Below, in pieces: positions 33,172-42,571 of a stretch of DNA of 64,000 nt. The notes under the pieces are model-generated. The model saw only the letters and a list, made by a program, of their open reading frames with translations, ran no database searches and was not told where the DNA came from. Numbering within the stretch: position 1 is the first letter of the stretch; each line of letters opens with the position of its first letter. The position numbers and the translations under genes were made by a program. Source of the DNA: Paulinella micropora (lineage: Eukaryota > Cercozoa > Imbricatea > Euglyphida); NCBI GenBank assembly GCA_009731375.1, contig BJOX01000063.1, positions 348,460 to 412,459 on the forward strand, in the 5' to 3' direction.

Positions 33172-33390
33172 ATAGGTAGAAAAGCAGTATACAAGACACC
33201 AGAAGAAAAAAAGGAAGCAACGCGAAAAAGAGCCAGAGAATTTATAAAAATATCAAGAAAAACACAAGCAGAAGGTCATGAATATTATAATCAAAATAAA
33301 ACAGCGATAGCAGAAAAAAGAAAGAAAAAAAGAGAAGAGATAAAGCAGGCTTTGCTTAAATTAAAAAGAATGGAAGAAGTATTAAAGTGA
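33172..33390 (+). CDS. Lys/Glu-rich helical ORF without clear start
   Basis: Open frame of about 72 codons ending at TGA 33388-33390: KAVYKTPEEKKEATRKRARE then a long charged helix ending LLKLKRMEEVLK. Codon use is as AT-rich as the neighbouring remnants. Function unknown. Confidence 0.35.
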   Translation: MGRKAVYKTPEEKKEATRKRAREFIKISRKTQAEGHEYYNQNKTAIAEKRKKKREEIKQALLKLKRMEEVLK

Positions 33391-33629
33391 ATTTCATTTA
33401 AAGACAAGATATTATTATTTATAAATATAACAAATAATTATTTAATATTTTTCTAATATTTTATATTCCCAACAACAAAAAATCATATGCTACCACCAAT
33501 TTATCACCAAGACAAACAAATATATATGTAGAACTCTTAAATTCTAAGGCGAATTTAAGGGAAACTAAGACACGGGAGACTAAACAGAGGGAATATAAGC
33601 TTGTTGAACTACAACAGATAAAGAACAGA

Positions 33630-33920
33630 GTGATAAACTGCTATACATACCCATTCAGAGACCTTGATATTAACTTCTATGATATGGATGCGATTGAACT
33701 AACAATTATGAGAGCAGTAAAGGATGCGAAAAATAAAGGCATGACAAACAATGCAAGCCTTCATGTTAAGTTCTGTTATATGACTGATGCTGATGATAGT
33801 AAGTTTTTCAAATGGAAAATTTTTCATGCGGTTAAGTTGAAAGATATAGACGATTTATTTTGTGCTATATATTTATATAATGAAGAAAACATTGAAGCTA
33901 GTGCTAACGGATATGAATGA
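33630..33920 (+). CDS. Unassigned 96-residue ORF in the AT-rich element
   Basis: The frame extends upstream of the ATG at 33630 to about 33480 (includes QREYKLVELQQIKNRVINCY). The sequence looks protein-like (YPFRDLDINFYDMDAIELTI, then HVKFCYMTDADDSKFFKW) and ends at 33918-33920. It could be the N-terminal part of the DNA polymerase or a separate small protein. I cannot assign it. Confidence 0.4.
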   Translation: MINCYTYPFRDLDINFYDMDAIELTIMRAVKDAKNKGMTNNASLHVKFCYMTDADDSKFFKWKIFHAVKLKDIDDLFCAIYLYNEENIEASANGYE

Positions 33921-34089
33921 ATTATTTAATACATGAATATTGAAATTTTCGAAGAAGACGGAGGTGGATGTAATGAAACACGTAAAGACTTAAAGCACAA
34001 AACATCCGAAGGAACTTATAGTAACCCACGAAGCAAAGATAATAACTATTTTCTTCTATGCGGTTAAGGATATATTAAATTTACAGATG

Positions 34090-35797
34090 AAAAGTAAATC
34101 AAAACTGAATAAAAAAGTATGTAATGATATCAGAAAAAGTTTAACCTAGAACTTAATTCACACATACCTCTTTCAGTAGGTTTTGAAATATTGAAAAAAT
34201 ATTGTATTGAAGGAAAATATTTTGAAATAACATATTCATCTTCAAAACAAACCTTTAACAACTTTACATACCACTTAGTTACTGCGGATGTGCTTTGTTA
34301 TTTAGCAAAAGGACATTATTTAAGTTTTACAAAAAGAAATAAAAAGAAATGTCCAGATTGCTTCACTGATTATTACAATAAGCATACTTGTAATAATAAG
34401 AGGGCTTCATATGCGAAAGAAAAACTCAGACAAAAAGATAAACAGGTAAGATCATTATTAACTCCCTTCAAAGAAATGAAATATAACAATCAGGATGAGA
34501 TATTTCATTATGACTTTGAAACATTTACGAACACATATGAATTACACACTCCTTATATCGCTGGCTACACAATCGCTGATATCGGTTTTAAATATGTAGT
34601 GTATATCTGAACTTCTTGATATAATTCTTGAATATGCCGAAAAAGTAAAGGATCGAAATCCTAAGGAGACATTATATGTTAATGCCTTTAATGGTAGTAA
34701 ATTTGATCACTACTTCTTTCAAAATGAATTTATCAAAAGAAAGATAAAAGACACAACATTAATAAATAATGGTGCTATTATTTCTATGGAATACAAGAAC
34801 ATGAAATTCTGGGATATGTGTAAGCACACAGATTGAAGCCTAAAAAAGAACATTGAAACATTAAGCTGTAATGTATTAAAGGGCGATTTTGATAATAGCA
34901 AGGCAAAACGATGGGAAGAGATGGATGATGAAACGAAAAAATAATGTTTGACATACTTAGAGAAAGATGTTATGGGGCTTAAAGAACTTCACGACACACT
35001 AAATAAGCAGACATATGAAAAACATAAAACAAACCTAATAGTTTTCATCTATACTTCTTCATTAACCTTCAATCTGTGGAAAAAGAAGATAGAAGGAAAG
35101 TATATGATACAACTACCTAATTTAAAACAGGAAAAAGATTTTAGAAGAGTGGTATATGGAGCGAGGACTTATCAAAGTAAAAGAAGATTTATCTCTAAGC
35201 AATATGAAAAATATAAGAGAATTGAAATAAGTTTTGATGAGATTGTTGATTATCTTATTGATGTGGATGTTATCTCACTCTATTCGTCAGCTATGTTAGA
35301 GTTATTTATGACGGGCGAAATCAAAGAGTGTGAAGGAGAGATGAAAGGAAGAATGGAAATATATAATGTTGATTATGTATGTCCTAAAACACTTTTACAT
35401 CCGCGAGTGCCATACAGAGATGATAAAGTATGTTTGAAATGGGAGTTAAGAGACATGAAAGATCAATGGCTTACATCTATTGATATTGAAGATATGATTA
35501 ATTTTGGCTATCAAGTAAAAATTAATCGTGGCTATTACACAGAAGAAGCAGAACCAGTATTCAAAGATTATATATTGGACTTATTCAAAAAGAAGCAAAA
35601 CTCAAAGAAAGGAACTCCACAATATTTATTAGCGAAGTTTTTATGAATGTTTTATACGGCAAAATCGTCCAGAGACTAATAAACACCGTGAGCAAATATA
35701 TATCTAAAAATCACTAGTATTTGAAATTCTGGGCTAAGCATGTTATAACAGATATTGAAAAATATAATGATGAACTTTGGCTTATCTCTGGCACTGG
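34090..35797 (+). pseudogene. Protein-primed family B DNA polymerase, decayed and truncated
   Basis: Successive plus frames give the Exo I motif FHYDFETFTNTY (D-x-E) with HTPYIAGYTI, then NAFNGSKFDHYFFQNEF (Exo II-like), YLEKDVMGLKELHD (Exo III-like), VVYGARTYQSKRRF, the palm motif A DVISLYSSAM, and motif B MNVLYGKI. Frameshifts lie near 34603 and 35640, and in-frame stops at about 34836 (TGA) and 34942 (TAA). After KYNDELWLISG the sequence changes abruptly at about 35797 to GC-rich DNA, so motif C and the C terminus are lost. The Y-G-x-R-T block is typical of polinton, virophage and plasmid pPolB enzymes. Confidence 0.8.
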
Positions 35798-36456
35798 ACG
35801 GCGAAGTCATTCCCGGGAGCGAGCTGGTTGAACAGTACAAGGCCATGCGCAAACACTGCCGTGCCCTTCCCCTCCTGCAAGTGGCCCTGTCTCCGGTGGC
35901 CGATGCGGTCAAGGCCGACGACAAGGCCCTCTTCAGCGGGTCAGGGGGGGAACGCAAGCAGGTGGCCGAGTACGTGAAGCTCTCTACTGTCGCTCATCAT
36001 GTCATCCGGGAAACAGCGTCCGTGCTCGGTTGCCAGTTGCCAGAGCTGCTTTCTCCTACACACCGTCTGACCAACGAACAGATCAACAAAACAGGTAATC
36101 GACTAGCCAAGCTCTTTAAGGACCTAGAGATCTCGCAGCGGGACCCCGACACTGCTCGCAGGGCCCAGCCACCCAAGAAGGCCGTGGTGTGCCTTACGTC
36201 CCTCCTGGCCAAGTTCGGGTTTGACCTTGTCAAGACCGACACCAAGCGGTTGCCAAAGGACGTGGATGGCAAGAGACCGGAGATAGTGTCCTACAAGGTA
36301 GTCACAAACAAAGAAGTAGCTGAGTTGAAATGCTTGTACGCGGGCTTCTGGCATCCTCCTCCCCGTGAACAGGTCCAGCGGCAACAGCAACAGCAGCAGC
36401 CACAGCAGCCGCCGCCGGCTAAGAGGCAAAAAACTACGAATGACGCAGACGTGTAA
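35798..36456 (+). CDS. C-terminal part of an unidentified viral protein (5' truncated)
   Basis: The frame runs through the composition border, but only the part after about 35798 (LALDGEVIPGSELVEQYKAM onward, about 218 residues) is GC-rich viral sequence. It is helical, with a conserved-looking tail (CLTSLLAKFGFDLVKTDTKR, then SYKVVTNKEVAELKCLYAGF) and a Gln/Pro-rich end with a nuclear-localisation-like PPAKRQK. It could be the end of a replication protein such as a primase-helicase, but nothing diagnostic remains. The upstream ATG at 35755 belongs to the foreign polymerase remnant. Confidence 0.5.
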
Positions 36457-36588
36457 ATTCGTTTAAAAAGTTTTGCGACAATTTTTATCTTTATAAAAAA
36501 AGGCGCGCGCCTGACAAGAGACCATAGAGAATTGAACCGTGGACACAATTTTTCTTGTGGAATACTGTTTTTAACTCGTTAGGCTAAC

Positions 36589-36960
36589 ATGTCAGACACA
36601 CAGACTAATAAGGACAATTCTGCCCTTTGTTTGGGCGGGTGCGTTCCGGCCAGACTGGCGGTGGCCGGCCTGGCCATCATCTACAAACCACAGCCCTGGC
36701 TGCAAGCACTGGCCGCAATTCCCGCGGCGGTTTGGCTGAGCGACGCCTTGCACGACAAGCAGACCGGGTTCTTCGGCGGAGAGGCCTGGTGGGCAGCACA
36801 CCGAACAACACATGGACTTTTGTGGGCTTCCTATGCAGCCACCGGCCGCGGCGAAATTCTGGCGGTCGACGCGCTCTTTGGGGCTTGGGTCGCGGTAAAA
36901 CACGGAAAAAAAAGTTCTGAAGTCAGACTTGTAGAGGCCGATGCAGGTCACGAAACGTAA
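36589..36960 (+). CDS. Small membrane protein, giant-virus type
   Basis: A 123-residue protein with two or three hydrophobic segments (ARLAVAGLAIIY; WLQALAAIPAAVWLSDAL) and the phrase KQTGFFGGEAWWAAHRTTHG. I associate the G-F-F-G-G-x-x-W-W-x-x-x-R-x-x-H-G arrangement with small membrane proteins found in many nucleocytoviruses; their function is unknown. A TTTTTAA motif lies about 20 bases upstream of the ATG. Its last 20 bases overlap the start of the RNR large subunit. Confidence 0.6.
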   Translation: MSDTQTNKDNSALCLGGCVPARLAVAGLAIIYKPQPWLQALAAIPAAVWLSDALHDKQTGFFGGEAWWAAHRTTHGLLWASYAATGRGEILAVDALFGAWVAVKHGKKSSEVRLVEADAGHET

Positions 36961-39199
36961 TGGAGCTCCGCAAGCCGTTTCGCTCGATAAGATTCTGGCG
37001 CGAGTTGCTAGCCTGTCCAGCGATCTCGGTGCCGTTGACCCCGTTCTTGTGTCCCAGCGCGTCGTGGCGGGCCTCTACGACCTCGTGCCGACGAGCGAAC
37101 TCGACGCGCTGGCCGCGAGCACGTGTGCGTCGCTCGCGATTCAGCACCCGCAGTACGGGGAGCTGGGTGGTCGTCTCTTGGCCTCCAACCACGCGAAGCA
37201 GTGCCCGCCGACCTTCAGTGCGGCCTGTGAAAAGCTCCGGTGGGGCATGGACCCGGCTTACAGCATATTTGTGGACACGCACGCCGGGCAACTAAACTCG
37301 TTAATTGATACGCGCCGCGACATGTTGTATGACTACTTTGGTTATTCGACCCTGCTTAAATCTTACCTGCTCAAAGACAACCAGGGCCGCGCGTGTGAGA
37401 CGGCCCAGTACATGTGGCTTCGCGTGGCCGTGCATCTGTGCCGCCGCGAGTCCAAAGAGCCACTGAAACGAATTCGAGAAACCTACGATCTCATGTCAGC
37501 GGGTTACTATACCCACGCGTCGCCCACCCTATTTAACAGCGGGCTGAGAAGAGCGGGCCAGCTTTCCAGCTGCTTCTTGCTTCCTATCAAGGGCGACTCG
37601 TTGAGCGACATCTATGACACGATCAAAGACGTTGCTCTTATCAGCAAGGGAGGGGGTGGGCTGGGCGTTCACCTTGGTTGTGTGAGAAGCAAGGGCTCTC
37701 TTATACACAGCACTGGCGGAGCATCAGACGGTGTTATACCCTTGTGCAAAGTGTTGAACGAGACCGCTCGCTACGCGAACCAGGCAGGCAAGAGACGGGG
37801 TGCTGTAGCAGTGTATCTGCCAATTCATCACGCAGACGTCTTCGAGTTTTTGGAACTTAAAAAGACTACTGGCTCCGAAGAACTACGAGCCCGAGATATG
37901 TTTTTAGGGCTAACATTGCCAGACTTGTTTATGGAGCGTGTAGAACGAGACGAAATCTGGAGTCTTTTTTGCCCGGACGAGACGGGCGTAGGTGACCTGG
38001 ACGCACTCTACGGCAAGGAGTTCGAGTCCCAGTACACGCGGGCCGAGAGGCTGGGCCTGGCGAGGCGCACCGTCAAAGCTCGTGATCTCTGGAGCGCGGT
38101 CTGCCGTGCACAGATCGAGTCGGGAGGTGTGCCTTACATTATGTACAAGGATGCAGTGAATGCGAAATCGAATCAAACGAATTTAGGCACGATTCGTTGC
38201 AGCAATCTCTGTGCAGAAGTGGTCCAATACAGCTCGCCGCTCGAGCACAGTGTGTGTAATCTGGCCTCTGTCTCGCTGCCCAAGTTCGTGTCGGAGGACC
38301 GCAAGTCCTTTGATTTCGAGCTGCTGCGGTCGTGCGTGCGCACAGCTGTGCGTAACCTCGACACCGTCATCGACATTACAGAATACCCTACGGAGGAAGC
38401 CAGACGCAGCAACCTCTTGCATCGTCCGGTGGCCCTTGGTGTCAATGGCCTGGCCGACGTGTTTGCTCTGATGAAGATGCCATGGGACTCAACAGAGGCA
38501 CAAAAGCTCAATGTCAAGATCGCGCATGAACTGTACTACGCCGCGTTATGGGCCTCGAGCGAGCTGGCACAGGAGAAGGGTGCTTACAAGAGTTTCAGCG
38601 AGTCTCCTGCTAGCCAGGGGCTCCTGCAGTTCGATCTGTGGCCCGGCAGGCAGCAGACAGACGACCGCTGGGACTCGCTCCGCCTGAGCATCACCAAGTA
38701 TGGGCTACGAAACTCGCAGCTAATTGCCTACATGCCGACTGCCACGACCGCTCAGATCCTGGGCAATTTTGAATCGTTCGAGCCTCCCCACTCAAACGTC
38801 TTTGTCCGCCGTGTCCTCTCTGGTGAGCACGTCGTGTGGAACAAACACCTGGTGCGCGAGCTAGAAGAGCGCGGGCTCTGGAACGACCAGCTCCGTGGTA
38901 AAATCATTGCCGACGGCGGTTCTGTGCAAGGGTGCGACCTTCCCGAAGACATCAAAAACGTCTACAGGACTGTGTGGGAAATCCCCTTACGCCTGCAGCT
39001 GCACTTGGCGGCCGACCGCGGGCCCTTTGTGTGCGGCTCACAGTCGCTCAATTTACATGTGACAAATCCCACTGAACGCAGAGTCAGCAGCGCTTTGTTC
39101 TACGCCTGGCAGCTCGGTCTCAAAACTACGTATTACATACGAACCCAGGCCGCTAGCAAGGCCTTGGGACCGGCCGACTGTGCTGTCTGTGTAGCTTGA
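36941..39199 (+). CDS. RNR1: Ribonucleotide reductase large subunit
   Basis: Class Ia ribonucleoside-diphosphate reductase alpha subunit, 752 residues (family usually 750-800), reducing ribonucleotides to deoxyribonucleotides for viral DNA synthesis. It begins with an ATP-cone (VTKRNGAPQAVSLDKILARV). Active-site cysteine C211 lies in SSCFLL and N422/C424/E426 in NLCAEV. The partner cysteine lies in SVCNLAS. The radical-transfer tyrosine pair is Y731-Y732 in KTTYYIRT, and the C-terminal redox pair C747/C750 in CAVCVA. MPTATTAQILGNFESFEP is the conserved loop. All catalytic residues are present. The partner small subunit starts at 63843. Confidence 0.97.
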   Translation: MQVTKRNGAPQAVSLDKILARVASLSSDLGAVDPVLVSQRVVAGLYDLVPTSELDALAASTCASLAIQHPQYGELGGRLLASNHAKQCPPTFSAACEKLRWGMDPAYSIFVDTHAGQLNSLIDTRRDMLYDYFGYSTLLKSYLLKDNQGRACETAQYMWLRVAVHLCRRESKEPLKRIRETYDLMSAGYYTHASPTLFNSGLRRAGQLSSCFLLPIKGDSLSDIYDTIKDVALISKGGGGLGVHLGCVRSKGSLIHSTGGASDGVIPLCKVLNETARYANQAGKRRGAVAVYLPIHHADVFEFLELKKTTGSEELRARDMFLGLTLPDLFMERVERDEIWSLFCPDETGVGDLDALYGKEFESQYTRAERLGLARRTVKARDLWSAVCRAQIESGGVPYIMYKDAVNAKSNQTNLGTIRCSNLCAEVVQYSSPLEHSVCNLASVSLPKFVSEDRKSFDFELLRSCVRTAVRNLDTVIDITEYPTEEARRSNLLHRPVALGVNGLADVFALMKMPWDSTEAQKLNVKIAHELYYAALWASSELAQEKGAYKSFSESPASQGLLQFDLWPGRQQTDDRWDSLRLSITKYGLRNSQLIAYMPTATTAQILGNFESFEPPHSNVFVRRVLSGEHVVWNKHLVRELEERGLWNDQLRGKIIADGGSVQGCDLPEDIKNVYRTVWEIPLRLQLHLAADRGPFVCGSQSLNLHVTNPTERRVSSALFYAWQLGLKTTYYIRTQAASKALGPADCAVCVA

Positions 39200-39220
39200 A
39201 GCTGTAATAAATTTAATTAA

Positions 39221-39970
39221 TTAAACAAACTCCTCTTCGATTTGCATCGCGCTCGAGTCTGCTCCTGAGTCTTCCTTGAGCGACACACCAAAGGCCTCTT
39301 CTTCGGTCAGGCTAATGTCCGGGTAAGGCAGACCTTCTGCGATCTTTCGCAGCTGGACTATCTTGAAGCCGAGCGACACTTTTTCCTGGCGCGAACACAA
39401 CGTGGTCACCTGGATCAGGCATTTGACTACATCCCCCTTGGCAATCGACTGGTTGTCTCCCTCTCCTCCCAGGATCTTGGCGCCCGTCAGCGTGCAGCTC
39501 AGGCGAGCGGGCCACGCCCTGTCGCTCTTGGCGCTGGTGCGGGGTCGGGTACAGGCCTGGTAGTAAGACTTGATCTGTTCGTCTGTTTTAGCCAGAGGGC
39601 CGCTGCTTTTCACGGTGGGCAGCAGCTTGGACCTGGCCTGTACGACCAGTGCGCACATTCTTTCATCAATGGCCCTGAGGACCTGGTAGGCCTCCAACAC
39701 GCTGGAATGGGTCGTGGCCTCGCGGAAGGAAAGGTCGATCGTCACCTTCTTGGAGTCCTGGAAGCTCCAAGGGTCCCAGGCCACGATCAACGGTGGTAAC
39801 AAGAGAGTTGGGGCTTTCCCTTCGTACACGACGTTGGCGAAAATAAAACCATATGCCGCGCGCGGTTCGCCTTTTAGCACAATCTTCGGCAGGTCCTCGG
39901 CCGGGTTGAACTTGACCGCCAGCTGCTTGCCATTGTTCGCGCCCGTGCCCTTGATTAGTTGAACAGACAT
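39221..39970 (-). CDS. Probable single-stranded-DNA-binding protein
   Basis: A 249-residue protein starting MSVQLIKGTGANNGKQLAVK (ATG at 39970 chosen; an upstream GC-rich extension without conserved character is possible). It has alternating beta-rich segments (AAYGFIFANVVYEGKAPTLL, then VVKCLIQVTTLCSRQEKVSL) and an acidic C terminus ending MQIEEEFV. An OB-fold core with an acidic tail ending in an aromatic residue is the layout of phage T7 gp2.5-type and several nucleocytoviral SSBs. It sits between RNR and PCNA, consistent with replication. Assignment is by layout, not by a catalytic motif. Confidence 0.5.
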   Translation of the reverse strand: MSVQLIKGTGANNGKQLAVKFNPAEDLPKIVLKGEPRAAYGFIFANVVYEGKAPTLLLPPLIVAWDPWSFQDSKKVTIDLSFREATTHSSVLEAYQVLRAIDERMCALVVQARSKLLPTVKSSGPLAKTDEQIKSYYQACTRPRTSAKSDRAWPARLSCTLTGAKILGGEGDNQSIAKGDVVKCLIQVTTLCSRQEKVSLGFKIVQLRKIAEGLPYPDISLTEEEAFGVSLKEDSGADSSAMQIEEEFV

Positions 39971-40132
39971 TTGACTTTTCTGTGCGTGTCTCACTGGACG
40001 CGGATGCTCCCTCCACTCGCCCCGATTTAAAGTGACCCAATTCAAATCAGGAGGACCCAAAAAAGGAAATGGGTTGGAAAAGGGGCCGGTCCTCTTTTTA
40101 CCTTTGCGCCCTCACTTTCCCAAACTCCGTCA

Positions 40133-41131
40133 ATGTCCCTAGTCTTTCTCTGGCGCACCAAGAGCGGCGGGCCTTCGTTCCGCCGGGCGATCGAGTGTCT
40201 GGCACCGGTCCTGCTCGAGGCAAGAATCGATGCCTCGCCGTCCGGCCTCGAGCTCGTCGGCGTCGCCGACGGCGTGAGCGCCGAGCTGTCTGTACCCTTT
40301 TCCGCCGAAGGGGCCGAAGGCGACTATGTCCAGTTTGGCTCTGGCAAGGTACGCGCCGTGTTTTGCATCGATCTCAAAGAAGTCGCGAACTGGCTCACGC
40401 AGTACCGACCCGAGATGACCCTGGAGCTCTCGCTGGACAACGACAACCAGTTGAACCTTAAGATGTTCAACCAAGGTCGCAGCTTTGAACACAGCAGTGC
40501 CCTGTCCAACCTGCGCGTGCCGGCGGACATGGTCGCGATGGACGGTAACGCCACCAGGTGCGACCAGCTAGCCGATGTGAGCTCGGCCGCGCTGTGTGCG
40601 GTGGCCAGGCACCACCACAAGACCAATTCACACGCGCGCTTCTACGTCGCCGGCGACCGACTGGTCACCGAGTCCTGTTTGCTTGACGTCTCGGAACAGC
40701 GCAAGAGCAGCACTTACTTGTCAGGGGTCGTTTCGCACACCGAAGTCGAGCGGCCCAAGATGCGTGCCGACCCGACCGGCCAGGCAGGCGACGGGCTTTT
40801 CTATTCGCTGGACACAGTCAAGAAGATCCTCAAGGCCTCGAGTTTCCAGGAACGCAAGAAGGGGCGCGTGATGCTCGGGCTCAACAAGGACGGGCCGCTC
40901 GTGCTGGTGTTTAGCCGTGGTGCGAGCTACCTGAAATTCGCCATCATCTCGTCGAGCGCCGCTGCCGAAGAAGAAGAGCAACCTACGGTCGAGCCGCCCG
41001 AGTTGCTCGAGCGGCAGGAGAGCGGGTGCGTGCCAAAGGTGATTAAGAGGAAGAACAAACAGGCTTCTTCGTCCGCGCGCGTCAAGAAGCAGAAAGTAAA
41101 CGCAGTCCCGGAAGCCGCGAAAGGCGCTTGA
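40133..41131 (+). CDS. PCNA: PCNA-like sliding clamp
   Basis: A 332-residue clamp. N-terminal fold: FRRAIECLAPVLLEARIDAS then GLELVGVAD; C-terminal domain ends GPLVLVFSRGASYLKFAIIS, the position of the conserved P-L-x-x-x-[FY] / L-x-[FY]-x-[IL]-A strand. A roughly 65-residue charged, Lys-rich tail follows (VIKRKNKQASSSARVKKQK), longer than the usual 260-residue PCNA and possibly a nuclear-localisation region. It encircles DNA and tethers polymerase and processing enzymes. CCTCTTTTTACC lies about 40 bases upstream. Its 3' end overlaps the convergent VLTF2-like gene by 50 bases. Confidence 0.85.
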   Translation: MSLVFLWRTKSGGPSFRRAIECLAPVLLEARIDASPSGLELVGVADGVSAELSVPFSAEGAEGDYVQFGSGKVRAVFCIDLKEVANWLTQYRPEMTLELSLDNDNQLNLKMFNQGRSFEHSSALSNLRVPADMVAMDGNATRCDQLADVSSAALCAVARHHHKTNSHARFYVAGDRLVTESCLLDVSEQRKSSTYLSGVVSHTEVERPKMRADPTGQAGDGLFYSLDTVKKILKASSFQERKKGRVMLGLNKDGPLVLVFSRGASYLKFAIISSSAAAEEEEQPTVEPPELLERQESGCVPKVIKRKNKQASSSARVKKQKVNAVPEAAKGA

Positions 41132-41549
41132 TGACGTAGGCTTTGCCTTGGTTAGGCCCAATAAAGTGTTTCTGTGTTGGCTGTCTTTTGGCTAGTGGCA
41201 GCACCCAGTCCCGGACCCCTCCTACCTGCCGGAATTCCGAAATGGTCATGGTACCCCCGTACTCGAGCAAATTCCATCTAGCCGGGGCTGGTCGTATCAG
41301 TTGCTGACGGAGGTTCAGACGCAGAAAGGAGTGAAGCAGGTCTCCGGCCTGTGAGCGCAGAGATTCCGGCACGCCGTAGCTGACAAAGGCCCATGCACAG
41401 GCCGGCGTACAAAACAGGCCGAAGACGTACAGGTAGCCCTTGACGGGTGCGTACGCCACAGGAAGCTCGAACCACCTCCCGTCCTCGCGTGCACTCGGGT
41501 GGCCGCAGTGCAGGCAGAGCCTCTTGCGGTGTATCTCTGTGCCTTCCAT
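41082..41549 (-). CDS. VLTF2-like late transcription factor (A1L type)
   Basis: A 155-residue protein starting MEGTEIHRKRLCLHCGHPSA. Zinc ligands C12 and C15 (LCLHCGHP), then C47 and C51 (GLFCTPACAWAF), reproduce the FCS-type finger of poxvirus VLTF2 and its nucleocytovirus relatives (C-x2-C, ELPVAY, v-x-G-x-F-C-x3-C-A). It would activate viral late genes. Its promoter side faces the VLTF3-like gene across a perfect 20-base palindrome. Confidence 0.65.
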   Translation of the reverse strand: MEGTEIHRKRLCLHCGHPSAREDGRWFELPVAYAPVKGYLYVFGLFCTPACAWAFVSYGVPESLRSQAGDLLHSFLRLNLRQQLIRPAPARWNLLEYGGTMTISEFRQVGGVRDWVLPLAKRQPTQKHFIGPNQGKAYVIKRLSRLPGLRLLSAS

Positions 41550-41595
41550 TTTTCTCGCCTTTGTCGCGGAGGGAGCCAAGAAAACGAATTGCACT

Positions 41596-41615
41596 GCCCT
41601 GATTTAAATCAGGGC
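41596..41615. promoter_or_regulatory. Perfect 20-base palindrome between the VLTF2- and VLTF3-like genes
   Basis: GCCCTGATTTAAATCAGGGC, centred between two divergent genes 47 and 53 bases from their start codons. The core GATTTAAATC recurs at 42500 and 44737. Its position suggests a bidirectional promoter element. Confidence 0.6.
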
Positions 41616-41667
41616 GCTGTCGAGGATTCATTTCCCCGCCCCCTCTGCAGGCACACAAGTGCGGTGG

Positions 41668-42522
41668 ATGTGCGACCACGAATTCGTCTTCAACCAAGAA
41701 ACGAGCGGGACCTTTTGCAAGAAATGCGGTCTGGTAGGGAGAGAGCACTCGCTGTACGGGGCGAACCAGTTCTTGGTGAATGGCCGGATGCGGGGGGACG
41801 AGGGCGAAATGACGGAGCAGCCAAGGCGCCCGCAGGGTTATACCCGCTTATCGAGATTTCGCGAGATTACACGACAGGTGTTTGGGCTGAGGGGGGTTCA
41901 TCAGAAGCCGCTAGTCAGCCAGGCCTTGCTGCAGCTGGCGAGAGATCTCTGCCACAAGTGGAGAGTGAATGGCACGGAGATTACCCCGTTGAAGTTGATC
42001 TATCTGTTCAAAAAGAGTCGTCTCGGCCCACTTTCGCTGGACCGAGCGGCTTGCCTCGCTTATCTTCTCGGCGGCTCGAAGGACAGGCTGACGCGCGGGG
42101 CCGAGCCCACCCGCGAAGTGCTCCGAGACCTCGAGACGCTGTTCCGTCGCGTGGACGGGGCGTGGCCGACGGTGAGGGCGCTGCTCAAGGCCCGTTTCGG
42201 TTGGTCCCGTGTCTGCTTTATCAATTATTCTTCGCTCCTCAGAGCACTGCTAGAACTCATGCAACAGCCCGCGCTCGCCGCGCGCGTGCCGCCACTCTTG
42301 CAGAGCGAAAGCAGGCACCGGCAGACGGCGATCTGGGCAGCCATCTGCCAGACACTGAACTTTCCCTTTTTACCCATCACCGGCAACCTGCTGACCCCGC
42401 CCGACGGCAACGCCAGGCCGAGAGAGAGCCATCTTCTCGGTTCCAAGCCGCTCCGCAAAAAACGGAAGAAGGCCCGTCGCGCGACTGCTGTGCATGGTGG
42501 ATTTAAATCCTCTCGATTTTAA
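41668..42522 (+). CDS. VLTF3-like late transcription factor (A2L type)
   Basis: A 284-residue protein from ATG 41668 (an in-frame GTG lies three codons upstream). N-terminal zinc ribbon: C2, H4, then C17 and C20 in GTFCKKCG. A helical core (YTRLSRFREITRQVFGLRG, then YLFKKSRLGPLSLDRAACLA) resembles a transcription-factor-IIB-like fold, and a C-terminal block LLQSESRHRQTAIWAAICQT with NFPFLP matches the L-K-x-x-x-K-x-x-x-Q-D-x-x-W-x-x-[IV]-C...W/F-x-F-x-P ending of poxvirus VLTF3 homologues. The tail is basic. It is a hallmark of Nucleocytoviricota. Confidence 0.75.
   Translation: MCDHEFVFNQETSGTFCKKCGLVGREHSLYGANQFLVNGRMRGDEGEMTEQPRRPQGYTRLSRFREITRQVFGLRGVHQKPLVSQALLQLARDLCHKWRVNGTEITPLKLIYLFKKSRLGPLSLDRAACLAYLLGGSKDRLTRGAEPTREVLRDLETLFRRVDGAWPTVRALLKARFGWSRVCFINYSSLLRALLELMQQPALAARVPPLLQSESRHRQTAIWAAICQTLNFPFLPITGNLLTPPDGNARPRESHLLGSKPLRKKRKKARRATAVHGGFKSSRF
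42500..42509. promoter_or_regulatory. GATTTAAATC palindrome at a gene end
   Basis: Lies in the last codons of the VLTF3-like gene, 62 bases before the ATG of the telomere-resolvase-like gene. A second TTTTAATC lies 16 bases further on. Confidence 0.5.
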
Positions 42523-42571
42523 TCACTGAGTAAAAAAAAAGAGGGTAGCCAAAATATTAACAGAAAACACG

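Larger units (their letters stand above)
32407..35797 (+). mobile_element. AT-rich decayed polinton/virophage/plasmid-like element
   Basis: Composition changes sharply at both borders: DIRS DNA to the left, GC-rich viral DNA to the right. In between lie plus-strand remnants of a small zinc-finger protein, a HIRAN-domain protein, lysine-rich ORFs and a protein-primed family B DNA polymerase. These are typical of polintons, virophages, polinton-like viruses or linear plasmids. All the recognisable genes contain stops or frameshifts. No capsid gene is present in the remaining 3.4 kb, so the type cannot be decided. Both ends appear truncated by the neighbouring elements. Confidence 0.7.

Noticed and set aside
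32848-35790. Alternative genetic code for the whole window
   Set aside because: Viral and DIRS genes end normally at TAA, TAG and TGA, and the AT-rich element also has frameshifts, so decay explains its stops better.
41499-42506. 335-residue plus-strand ORF over the VLTF3-like gene
   Set aside because: Out-of-frame shadow in GC-rich DNA. The VLTF3 frame carries the zinc ribbon and conserved C-terminal block.
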